Source of the DNA: Jiangella alkaliphila
GTDB taxonomy: Bacteria > Actinomycetota > Actinomycetes > Jiangellales > Jiangellaceae
DNA: 64,000 nt
Reading direction: 5' to 3'
Assembly: GCF_900105925.1 (NCBI RefSeq)
Contig: NZ_LT629791.1
Location: forward strand, 5,984,001 to 6,048,000
Part shown: positions 47,889 through 55,154 of the stretch, piece by piece
Layout of the letters: every line of letters begins with the position of its first letter
Numbering within the stretch: the first letter of the stretch is position 1
The notes under the pieces: generated by a model
The model's database searches: none
Seen by the model: the letters and a program-made list of their open reading frames with translations, nothing else
What the model was told of the DNA's origin: nothing
Position numbers and translations under genes: made by a program

Positions 47889-49589
47889 TTACTTGGCGTC
47901 GGCGTAGGACGGGGCGATGGCGACGCTGAGGGGGAACTGGACGGGAAAGTCGCCGAACAGCAGGCGTCCGGCCTCGGCCGCGGCCGCCTGGACCTCGGCG
48001 GCGACGGCGTCGGCGAGGTCGGCGGGGGTGTGGACGACGATCTCGTCGTGGACGAAGAAGACGAGGTGCGGACGGGCGGCGAACGGGGCCGGCACGGGCC
48101 CGTCGTCGGACACGGACGGCGACGGCCCGAGGGCCCAGAGCCGCCGCCGGATGGAGGCCAGCCAGCACAGCGCCCACTCCGCCGCGGTGCCCTGCACGAC
48201 GAAGTTGCGGGTGAACCGGCCCCACGACCGCGCATACGACCGGGCCTTCGCGACGTCATCATCGCCGGCGTCGTCCTGGTAGGCGCCGGCCTGCGTCTCG
48301 TGCCACGTCGCGCCGGGCAGCGGCGACGACCGGCCGAGGTGCGTCGTCACCACCTCGCCGCGCTCGCCGGCCCGGGCGGCGTCGTCGACGAAGGCCAGGG
48401 AACGAGGAAAGGCCTTCGCCAGCCGCGGCAGCACCTGCCCGCTGGACCCGGTCGTGCCGCCGTACATGGCGCCGAGCATGCCCACCTTCGCCAGCTCGCG
48501 GGTCGGCACGGCGCCGGACGCGACGATGCCCGCGTACATGTCCGCGCCCCGCCCGTCGGGCCCGCGCCCGGCCGCCGCCATGACCTCGTCGCCGGCCATG
48601 GCGGCCAGCACGCGGGGCTCGAGCTGCGCGGCGTCGGCGATGACAAACGACCAGCCGGGGTCGGCGACGACGGCCCGGCGAACGCTCTTGGGCAGCTGCA
48701 GCGCTCCCCCGCCGCTGGACGCCCACCGGCCGGTGACGACGCCGCCGACGACGTACTCGCTGCGGAACCGGCCGTCGCGCACCCACGCCTCGAGCCAGGC
48801 CCAGCCATTGGCGGTGAGCAGCCGGTAGAGCGACTTGTACTCCAGCAGCGGCTCGACGACCGGATGATCCAGCTGCTCCAGCTCCCACTTGCGCAGGCTG
48901 CGCGCCCCGACGCCGGCCCGCTCGATGGCCCGGAGCAGGTCGCGCGGCGAGTCGGGGTTGAGGCTGGCCGGCGCGTCCAGCGCCGCGCGAATGAGGTGCG
49001 CCAGCTCCTCCAGCCGGGCCGGCCGCTCGCCCAGGCGCGGGCGGGGCCCCAGAGTCTCGGTCAGCACCGCGTCGTGGACGTCGGCCAGCCACGGCAGCCC
49101 GGCGTGGTACATCTCGACGGCCGCCAGCGCGCCCGCCGACTCCGCCGCCAGCAGCAGCCGCAGCCGCCCGGCCGCCGCCAACGACGCGGCGACCACCGCG
49201 TCCTGCACCGCCAGCTCGGCGACGGGGTCAGGCCCGGGCGCGGAGTCGTCCACGCCGGGGGCGGCGAACAGCATCGCCGGCTGGTCAGGCGTCGACGTCA
49301 GCGGCGCGGGCGGCAGCGTGTCCCACGGCCCGGGCGGCGCGTCGCCCGGCTCCGGCCACGACGCCAGCGCCGAGCCACGCAGGATGCGGTGCCCCAGCCG
49401 CAGGTCGTACGCCCGCTCGACCCGCACACCGGCGGCCAGCAGCCCCGGGTACCAGCGGTTGGTGTCGTCCCAGGTCCACCGCGCCGACGCACCGGCGGCG
49501 ACCACGACGGAGGGCAGCTCGCCCAGCGCGACCCGCCGGCCGTCGACGCGCACGGAACCGTCGGGCTCCGGGACGATGACAGGCTGCAC
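47889..49589 (-). CDS. Bifunctional 3'-5' exonuclease/DNA polymerase-type family A polymerase
   Basis: A 566-residue protein of the short PolA-like family found in actinomycetes. The N-terminal exonuclease-like part (WTWDDTNRWYPGLLAAGVRV, ERAYDLRLGHRIL) lacks an obvious DxE pair. Motif A is VIADAAQLEPRVLAAMAGD near residue 318, motif B RELAKVGMLGAMYGGTTG near 368 with the catalytic Arg, Lys and Tyr, and motif C FFVHDEIVVHTP near 510. The O-helix Phe of E. coli Pol I (F762) is Leu here. It lacks the 5' nuclease, so it may serve repair or damage tolerance. Confidence 0.88.
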   Translation of the reverse strand: MQPVIVPEPDGSVRVDGRRVALGELPSVVVAAGASARWTWDDTNRWYPGLLAAGVRVERAYDLRLGHRILRGSALASWPEPGDAPPGPWDTLPPAPLTSTPDQPAMLFAAPGVDDSAPGPDPVAELAVQDAVVAASLAAAGRLRLLLAAESAGALAAVEMYHAGLPWLADVHDAVLTETLGPRPRLGERPARLEELAHLIRAALDAPASLNPDSPRDLLRAIERAGVGARSLRKWELEQLDHPVVEPLLEYKSLYRLLTANGWAWLEAWVRDGRFRSEYVVGGVVTGRWASSGGGALQLPKSVRRAVVADPGWSFVIADAAQLEPRVLAAMAGDEVMAAAGRGPDGRGADMYAGIVASGAVPTRELAKVGMLGAMYGGTTGSSGQVLPRLAKAFPRSLAFVDDAARAGERGEVVTTHLGRSSPLPGATWHETQAGAYQDDAGDDDVAKARSYARSWGRFTRNFVVQGTAAEWALCWLASIRRRLWALGPSPSVSDDGPVPAPFAARPHLVFFVHDEIVVHTPADLADAVAAEVQAAAAEAGRLLFGDFPVQFPLSVAIAPSYADAK

Positions 49590-49626
49590 GCCCTCATCCT
49601 GCCGCCCGCCACCGACAACCGCCGCG

Positions 49627-49925
49627 TCAGCTCGACGTCTGACCGTCCAGCGACTCGCGGAGGATGTCCGCGTGCCCGGCGTGCTGGGCGGTCTCGGCGA
49701 CCAGGTGCAGCAGTACCCCGCGCACGCTGCGCTCCGCGCCCGGCAGGTTCCACGGCGCCCTCCGGCAGCGGATGCGCGGCGGACAGGTCGGCGACGGCGG
49801 CGACGATCCGCTCCGTCTCGGCGACGTGCTCGTACCGTTCGACGACGCCGGCCAGCGTCTCGCCGGGCAGCAGCAGGAGCTCCGCACGGCGTTCGCGACG
49901 CTGGCCCGCCGGTACGCGGCCGCGG
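49627..49925 (-). pseudogene. DinB/DUF664-family remnant, 5'-truncated and frameshifted
   Basis: One frame reads RRAELLLLPGETLAGVVERY and AVADLSAAHPLPEGA. After one extra G near 49757 the next frame gives APWNLPGAERSVRGVLLHLV, then AETAQHAGHADILRESLDG to the stop at 49627. Together they form the C-terminal half of a DinB/DUF664 protein. The N-terminal half is missing, and the ACC-deaminase gene ends immediately upstream. Confidence 0.7.
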
Positions 49926-49931
49926 CGGGGA

Positions 49932-50954
49932 TCAGTGCGTGAACAGCCCGCTGTACGCGTTCAGCGCCGGCTGGCCGCCGAGGTGCGCGTACAGGACGGT
50001 CGCGTCGCGCGTGATCTCGCCGCCGGTGACGAGGTCGATCAGCCCGGCCATCGACTTGCCCTCGTAGACGGGGTCGAGGATCACGCCCTCGAGCCGGCCG
50101 GTGAGCCTGATCGCGTCCAGCGTGGAGTCGACCGGGACGCCGTACCGGTCGCCGGCCCAGCCGGGCAGGACGGTGATCTCGTCGTCGCGCAGCGGGCGGC
50201 CGACGCCGATCAGCTCGGCGGTGGCCCGGGCGATGCGCGCGACCTGGCCGCGGGTCTCGTCGAGCGTCGCGCTGGCGTCGATGCCGATGACCCGGCGCGG
50301 CCGGCCGCCTGCCTCCTCCAGCGCCGCGAACCCGGCGATCATCCCGGCCTGCGTGGAGCCGGTGACCGCGCAGACCACGATCGTGTCGAAGAAGACGCCC
50401 AGCTCGCGCTCCTGCGCCTCGACCTCGTACGCCCAGTTCGCGAAGCCGAGCCCGCCGAGCCGGTGGTCGGACGCGCCGGCCGGGATCGGGTACGGCCGCC
50501 CGCCGCGCGCCGTCACGTCCTCGATCGCCCGCGTCCACGACTCCTTGAACCCGATGCCGAAGCCGGCCGGGTCGAGCCGGACCTCGGCGCCCATGACGCG
50601 GCTCAGCAGGATGTTGCCGACCCGGTCGTTCAGCGGGTCGGGCCAGTCGACCCAGTGCTCCTGGACCAGCACCGCCTTCAGGCCGAGCGACGCGGCGACG
50701 GCGGCCACCTGGCGGGTGTGGTTGGACTGGTAGCCGCCGATCGACACCAGCGTGTCGGCGCCCTGGGCGAGCGCGTCGGGGACGATGTACTCCAGCTTGC
50801 GGGTCTTGTTGCCGCCGTAGGCGAGGCCGGAGTTGCAGTCGTCGCGCTTGGCCCACGCCGCCGCGCCGCCGAGGTGCGCCGTCAGTCGCGGCAGCGGGTG
50901 CACCGGGCTCGGCCCGAACGTCAGCGGGTGCCGCGGGAAGTCGGACAGCGCCAT
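49932..50954 (-). CDS. acdS: 1-aminocyclopropane-1-carboxylate deaminase
   Basis: A 340-residue PLP enzyme, matching the usual AcdS length of about 338. It splits ACC, the ethylene precursor of plants, into 2-oxobutyrate and ammonia. The N-terminus [19 protein letters not shown] is diagnostic. The PLP lysine is Lys50 in [10 protein letters not shown], with [17 protein letters not shown] next. [16 protein letters not shown] binds phosphate, and [14 protein letters not shown] completes the site. D-cysteine desulfhydrase is the alternative; the full N-terminus favours AcdS. ATG 50954 follows SD GAGGAG. A TGCAATATATTGCA palindrome lies upstream. Confidence 0.88.
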   Translation of the reverse strand: MALSDFPRHPLTFGPSPVHPLPRLTAHLGGAAAWAKRDDCNSGLAYGGNKTRKLEYIVPDALAQGADTLVSIGGYQSNHTRQVAAVAASLGLKAVLVQEHWVDWPDPLNDRVGNILLSRVMGAEVRLDPAGFGIGFKESWTRAIEDVTARGGRPYPIPAGASDHRLGGLGFANWAYEVEAQERELGVFFDTIVVCAVTGSTQAGMIAGFAALEEAGGRPRRVIGIDASATLDETRGQVARIARATAELIGVGRPLRDDEITVLPGWAGDRYGVPVDSTLDAIRLTGRLEGVILDPVYEGKSMAGLIDLVTGGEITRDATVLYAHLGGQPALNAYSGLFTH

Positions 50955-50986
50955 GGTCACCACTCCTCGCGGCTCACGGTCGAGAA

Positions 50987-51000
50987 TGCAATATATTGCA
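50987..51000 (-). promoter_or_regulatory. Operator-like palindrome TGCAATATATTGCA
   Basis: A perfect 14-bp palindrome 33 nt upstream of acdS, strongly AT-rich. Size and TGCA ends resemble sites of GntR/FadR-type or Lrp-type regulators. No regulator gene is adjacent. Confidence 0.6.
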
Positions 51001-51070
51001 CACCACGGAGCGGCATCGGGCAAGAGCCGGACGGCGTGACGAACGCCCCGAGCGGCGCGGTCGTCGGTCT

Positions 51071-51234
51071 CTAGGGTGTGTCTCCCAAGTCTCGGCCGTA
51101 GCGAGCGGCGTCCAGGTGGATGCCTCGCAAGGCCGAGGAAGGAGACATAGCGGTGCCTATGGCGACTGACGAGAACGCAGCGAGGCGCCGCCTGGGCGTC
51201 GCGCAGTAGGCCATGGACTTGGGAGACACACCCT
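51071..51234. mobile_element. 164-bp MITE-like element with 21-bp terminal inverted repeats
   Basis: Perfect 21-bp ends (51071-51091 and 51214-51234) start CTAGGGTGTGTCTCCCAAGT. The outermost CTAG may be a target duplication. The interior (GCGAGCGGCGTCC, GGAAGGAGACATAGCGGTGC) encodes no protein. Similar short repeats occur in streptomycete genomes, to my recollection. It separates the acdS promoter region from the universal stress protein gene. Confidence 0.75.
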
Positions 51235-51268
51235 AGGCGGCGAGCGGCGCCGAGGGCGACACTGGAGC

Positions 51269-52126
51269 ATGGCAACCGAGATGAGCAAGACGATCGTCGT
51301 CGGCGTCGACGGGTCGCCCGACAGCGGCGTGGCACTGGACTGGGCGGCCGAGGAGGCGCGGCTGCGCGGCGCCCCGCTGCAGGCCGTGTTCGGGCTGTGG
51401 ATGCCGATCGCGGCCGTGCCGTTCGGCGGCGCCGCGGTCCTGCCGCCGTCCGACGAACTGCGCTCCTTCGCGACGGAGGTCCTCGACGCGGCGCGGCAGC
51501 GGGCGAAGGAGACCGCGCCCGGCCTCGACGTCGACACCTCCCTCGTCCTGCGCCCGCCGGCCGAGGCCCTGCTCGACGCCTCGAAGGACGCCGGCCTGGT
51601 CGTCGCCGGCACCCGTGGCCTCGGCACCATCGGCTCGCTGGTCCTGGGCTCGGTCAGCGGCCGGGTCGCGGCGCACGCGACCTGCCCGGTCGTCGTCGTC
51701 CCGCCGCACGAGGGCGCCGGCGACGGCTCCATCGTGGTCGGCGTCGACGGCTCCGCCCACAGCGAGGCGGCGCTGCGGTTCGCGCTGACGGAGGCCGGCC
51801 TGCGCTCCGCGCGGGTCGTGGCGGTCGGCGCCTTCCGGATGCACGGCCACACGACGGCGCCGGAGCGTCAGGAGACCGAGGACCTGCTGAACGCCGCGCT
51901 GGACCGCGCCCGCGCCGCCACCGGCGCCCCCGGCGCCGCCGCCGAGGCCACGACCCTCGCCGAGCCGGGCTTCCCGACGGACGTCATCGTCGAGGCCGCC
52001 GTCGACGCGTCGCTCGTGGTCGTCGGCTCTCGCGGCCGCGGCGACGTGCGCAGCATGCTGCTCGGCTCCACCAGCCGGGGCGTCCTGCATCAGGCCGGCC
52101 GCCCCGTCGCCGTCGTCCACGGCTGA
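51269..52126 (+). CDS. Tandem-domain universal stress protein
   Basis: A 285-residue protein of two UspA domains, residues ~7-143 and ~152-283. Each begins with an ATP-binding-type strand ([40 protein letters not shown]) and ends with the G-x2-G-x9-G(S/T) motif: [18 protein letters not shown] and [19 protein letters not shown]. Tandem Usp proteins accumulate under hypoxia or stress in mycobacteria. The MITE ends 34 bp before the start codon and may carry or replace its promoter. Confidence 0.93.
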   Translation: MATEMSKTIVVGVDGSPDSGVALDWAAEEARLRGAPLQAVFGLWMPIAAVPFGGAAVLPPSDELRSFATEVLDAARQRAKETAPGLDVDTSLVLRPPAEALLDASKDAGLVVAGTRGLGTIGSLVLGSVSGRVAAHATCPVVVVPPHEGAGDGSIVVGVDGSAHSEAALRFALTEAGLRSARVVAVGAFRMHGHTTAPERQETEDLLNAALDRARAATGAPGAAAEATTLAEPGFPTDVIVEAAVDASLVVVGSRGRGDVRSMLLGSTSRGVLHQAGRPVAVVHG

Positions 52127-52160
52127 CCCGCGGACGGAGGGCGCCGGGTGGAGCAGGGGT

Positions 52161-52191
52161 TTGCCTTCGAGCGCGCTCAGACCCCTAGCGT
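52161..52191 (+). promoter_or_regulatory. MerR-type promoter with 19-bp spacer
   Basis: TTGCCT (52161-52166) and TAGCGT (52186-52191) are 19 bp apart, the stretched spacing that MerR activators correct. The spacer holds the palindrome GAGCGCGCTC (52169-52178). The -10 box is 7 nt before ATG 52199, so the SDR mRNA should be leaderless. The MerR gene is the second gene of this operon. Confidence 0.75.
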
Positions 52192-52198
52192 CGAGACC

Positions 52199-53089
52199 AT
52201 GAACGACACCTTCACCTGGATCATCACCGGCGCGTCCCGCGGATTCGGCCGCGCCATCGCGGAGCGGGCGCTGCGCAACGGCGACGCCATCATGGCGGCC
52301 GTGCGTCAGCCCGAGGCGCTCGCCGACCTGGCGGAGCGCTACGCCGGCACGTTCGCCACCTGGCAGTTCGACGCGCGCGACAGCGAGCTGGCGCTGCCGC
52401 TCGTGCGGGCGGCGGTGGACCGGTTCGGCCGCGTCGACGCGCTGGTCAACAACGCCGGACGGGGCATCGTCGGCGCCGCGGAGGAGGTCGCCGAGGCGGA
52501 CCTGCGCGAGGCGATGGACCTGCACTTCTTCGTCCCGGCCGCGTTGGTGCGCGCTACGCTGCCCATCATGCGCCAGCAGGGCGGCGGCACGATCGTGCAG
52601 CTGAGCAGCCAGGGCGGCCGGATGTCCTTCCCCGGCGTCGGCGGCTACTCCGCCGGCAAGTTCGCCCTCGAGGGCTGGTCCGAGGCGCTGGCCGGCGAGG
52701 TCGCGCCGTTCGGCGTCCGCGTCATGATCGTCGAGCCGAGCCGGTTCCGCACCGGCTTCAACGCCCCCGACGTGCTGGGGGTGGTCGACGCCGGCCCGGT
52801 CTACCGCGACGCGCTGGCCGCGGTCCGCGCCGACATGAGGCGCGCCGACGGCGTCCAGGAGGGCGACCCCGCGCGCGCCGCCGACGTCATCGTCGACCTG
52901 GTGCACCGCGACGAGGCGCCCCCGCTGCGACTCCCGCTCGGCGCCGAGGCCGTCGAGCGGATCGGCGGCTCCTACACCGCGAACCTCGACGCGCTGCGCC
53001 GCTGGGCCGACACCGCGCGCTCGACCGACTTCCCCGACGCGCCGCCGTCCTCGCGCCCGGCCGTCGCCTCCTGGGCGGGGTCGGCCTGA
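52199..53089 (+). CDS. Short-chain dehydrogenase/reductase (SDR)
   Basis: A 296-residue classical SDR with an NADP-type TGASRGFG motif at residues 10-17 and NNAGRG near 82. The catalytic Ser is in VQLSSQGGRMSFPGVG, with Tyr and Lys in YSAGKFALEGWSEAL near 150. The C-terminal extension (~50 residues, LRRWADTARSTDFPDA) is common in oxidoreductases paired with MerR regulators. The substrate is unknown. The stop overlaps the MerR start (TGATG). Confidence 0.92.
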   Translation: MNDTFTWIITGASRGFGRAIAERALRNGDAIMAAVRQPEALADLAERYAGTFATWQFDARDSELALPLVRAAVDRFGRVDALVNNAGRGIVGAAEEVAEADLREAMDLHFFVPAALVRATLPIMRQQGGGTIVQLSSQGGRMSFPGVGGYSAGKFALEGWSEALAGEVAPFGVRVMIVEPSRFRTGFNAPDVLGVVDAGPVYRDALAAVRADMRRADGVQEGDPARAADVIVDLVHRDEAPPLRLPLGAEAVERIGGSYTANLDALRRWADTARSTDFPDAPPSSRPAVASWAGSA

Positions 53090-53577
53090 TGGCCGTCCAG
53101 GACCTCATGGGCCGGGCGCTGGCCGCCCTGTCCGACCTCGACGGGCCGCTGCCGATCGAGGTGATCCACCGGCTGGCCGGCACCGACGGCGACGTCCAGG
53201 CGCCCCTGACCATCGCCGAGGCGTCCGAACTGCTGGACGTCTCGCCGCACACGCTGCGGTACTACGAGCGGGCCGGTCTGGTCGACGTCGGCCGCGACGC
53301 CAGCGGCTACCGCCTCTACAGCGCCGAGGCGGTGCGCCGGCTGGTGTTCCTCACCCGCATGCGGCTGTCCGGCATGGCCATGCGCGACCTCCAGCACTAC
53401 GTCGCGCTGGTCGAGGCCGGCGACGAGACGGTGCCCGAGCGGCTCGACATGCTGCTCGAGCACCGCGACACCATCCGCCGCCAGATCCGTGAGCTGACCC
53501 TGTCGCTCGCCGCCACCGAGTACAAGATCGCCACCTACGGCGGCCACACCGGCGACGACGCCTGCGACGACAACTGA
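53089..53577 (+). CDS. MerR family transcriptional regulator
   Basis: A 162-residue MerR protein with an unusual N-terminal extension of about 38 residues (LMGRALAALSDLDGPLPIEV). The winged helix follows at ~39-107 (LTIAEASELLDVSPHTLRYY, ERAGLVDVGRDASGYRLYSA) and then a coiled coil. No cysteine pattern for metal sensing is seen, so it is more likely to sense an organic compound. It should act on the 19-bp-spacer promoter at 52161. The stop codon sits at the edge of an extragenic palindrome. Confidence 0.9.
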   Translation: MAVQDLMGRALAALSDLDGPLPIEVIHRLAGTDGDVQAPLTIAEASELLDVSPHTLRYYERAGLVDVGRDASGYRLYSAEAVRRLVFLTRMRLSGMAMRDLQHYVALVEAGDETVPERLDMLLEHRDTIRRQIRELTLSLAATEYKIATYGGHTGDDACDDN

Positions 53578-53648
53578 CCCGAGTTGATCATGGCGATAGT
53601 CGGGCCCGGAGGCGCTCGGAAGCCGACGTTCTCCATGATCAACTCGGG
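53578..53648. repeat. Extragenic palindrome, 16-bp arms
   Basis: CCCGAGTTGATCATGG (53578-53593) pairs perfectly with CCATGATCAACTCGGG (53633-53648). The core GTTGATCATGG is the same as at 17358, and the inner right flank CCGACGTTCTCC resembles that copy. It starts directly after the MerR stop codon and may end its transcript. Confidence 0.75.
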
Positions 53649-53702
53649 CCGAGGTCGGTGGGCGGGTGCCAGGACCCCGGCGCTCACCAACCTGGGTGTG
53701 GA

Positions 53703-53774
53703 GCGCGTCCTGGGTGTGAGGCGCGATTCCGGGCCCGTTTTGCCGGTTCAGCGCGACTCACACCCAGGACGCGC
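53703..53774. repeat. Inverted repeat with 18-bp perfect arms
   Basis: GCGCGTCCTGGGTGTGAG (53703-53720) pairs with its exact complement at 53757-53774, around a 36-nt loop. CCTGGGTGTG also occurs just before it at 53691, giving a small tandem arrangement. Confidence 0.8.
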
Positions 53775-53846
53775 GTCAGACCCAGGAAGCCAACGGTGCA
53801 AATCGGGCGAACGGAGCGAACAGTCCGGGCTGTGCCCGGTTCTTCC

Positions 53847-53898
53847 CCGTCCCCCTGATAGCTGCCAGTTCTTTAGGCCATGGGCAGCAGGGGGACGG
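53847..53898 (-). terminator. Stem-loop 27 bp past the ROK gene stop
   Basis: CCGTCCCCCTG (53847-53857) pairs with CAGGGGGACGG (53888-53898); an inner CTGCC/GGCAG pair strengthens it. It is placed correctly to terminate the long minus-strand glucan operon, although no T-tract follows. Confidence 0.55.
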
Positions 53899-53924
53899 CC
53901 GACTCGGCAAACCCCGCCAACGAG

Positions 53925-55154
53925 CTAATCAGCGACGCGGGGGGCGTGGATGATCGTCTCCAGGGGCATGATCGCCGCACCGACGGCGACGGTGTCGCCG
54001 CCGAAGGTGGCGGGCAGCAGCTCGTACTGGCTGCCGGGCCGGGCCAGGGCGTTGGCGCGGACGGCGTCGTCGATGCGGCCGGCCAGCGACTCCATCAGCC
54101 GAAGCCCGACCCAGCCGCCGACGACGACGCGCTGGGGGTTGGCGAGGTTGACCAGGCCGCCCAACGCCACGCCGAGGGTGTCGACGAGGTCGTCGACGAC
54201 GCCGGAGGCCGCGCGGTCGCCGGCCTCGGCCGCGTCCAGGAGCGCCCCCAGCGCGTGCCAGCCGGTGCCCTCGAACCGGCCACCGGCCGCGGCCCAGGCG
54301 GACAGGATCGCGTCGGCGCCGACGTAGGCCTCGACGCAGCCGCGGGCGCCGCACCGGCAGCGGCGGCCGTTGCGCTCGATCTTGAGGTGGCCCCACTCGG
54401 CGGCGCTGCTGGTGGAGCCGTACTGCAGCGACCCGCCGGCGATGATCCCGAGGCCGACGCCGCGCCCGAGCAGCACGACGACGGCGTAGTCGACGCCGCG
54501 GGCGGCGCCGAACCACTGCTCGGCCTTGGCCTGGGTCTTGGCGCCGTTCTCGGCGTGCACCGGCAGGTCGTGCGAGACGAGGTCGGCGATGCCCACCGGC
54601 GGCCAGGCGAGGCTCTGCGCGTAGAGCACCTGCCGTCCGTCGGCCTCGGTCTCGACGATGCCGGGCAGCCCCAGGCCGGCGCCGACGAGGTGCCGCCAGG
54701 CCCGCGGGTTGCGCTCGCGCAGCGCCTCGATGGCGTCGTCGAGGTCGTGTGCGATGTCCTCGGGTGCCTCCGGCTCGCGGCCGCCGCGGAACTCCCGGTC
54801 GACGCGGGTCATGGTGAGGTCGAACAGCTCGACGGCGACGCCGCGCTCGCCGACGTCGGCGCCGATGAAGTACGCGCCGTCGGGGCGCGGCTCGATCAAG
54901 GTGATCGGCCGCCCGCCGCGCGACGCCTTCGAGCCGGCCTCGATCACCAGGCCCTCGGCGATCAGCTCGGACACCAGGTGCGTCGCCGACGCCAGCGACA
55001 GGCCGGTGTCGCGGGCGATGGTCGCGCGGGTGGTCTGACCGGCCAGCACGATCTGCCGCAGCACGTGCGCCCGGTTGGTGCGGCGCAGCGACACCACCGT
55101 CGCCGACTCGGGCGCCGAGGACGCGCGGCGGCGGGCACTGTCGGAACCGGTCAT
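53925..55154 (-). CDS. ROK family transcriptional regulator of the glucan operon
   Basis: A 409-residue ROK repressor. The N-terminal winged helix (~22-85) has RTNRAHVLRQIVLAGQTTRA and LSLASATHLVSELIAEGLVI. The ROK sugar-sensing domain has GADVGERGVAVELFDLTM, GLGLPGIVETEADG and the Zn/signature region EWGHLKIERNGRRCRCGARG followed by CVEAY. It is the last gene of the operon (ATGA overlap with the GH5 gene), so it probably senses an imported gluco-oligosaccharide or its product and controls the divergent promoters at 61171-61262. Confidence 0.9.
   Translation of the reverse strand: MTGSDSARRRASSAPESATVVSLRRTNRAHVLRQIVLAGQTTRATIARDTGLSLASATHLVSELIAEGLVIEAGSKASRGGRPITLIEPRPDGAYFIGADVGERGVAVELFDLTMTRVDREFRGGREPEAPEDIAHDLDDAIEALRERNPRAWRHLVGAGLGLPGIVETEADGRQVLYAQSLAWPPVGIADLVSHDLPVHAENGAKTQAKAEQWFGAARGVDYAVVVLLGRGVGLGIIAGGSLQYGSTSSAAEWGHLKIERNGRRCRCGARGCVEAYVGADAILSAWAAAGGRFEGTGWHALGALLDAAEAGDRAASGVVDDLVDTLGVALGGLVNLANPQRVVVGGWVGLRLMESLAGRIDDAVRANALARPGSQYELLPATFGGDTVAVGAAIMPLETIIHAPRVAD

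Larger units (their letters stand above)
53649..53924. other. Intergenic region between convergent genes, hairpin-rich, no gene
   Basis: This stretch holds the 18-bp-arm inverted repeat (53703-53774), the repeated word CCTGGGTGTG, and the terminator-like hairpin (53847-53898). I see no coding frame with normal codon bias. Confidence 0.6.

Noticed and set aside
49932..51335. A longer ACC deaminase of 467 residues
   Set aside because: The 127 extra residues would cross the TGCAATATATTGCA palindrome and the MITE; the enzyme family starts at the ATG at 50954.
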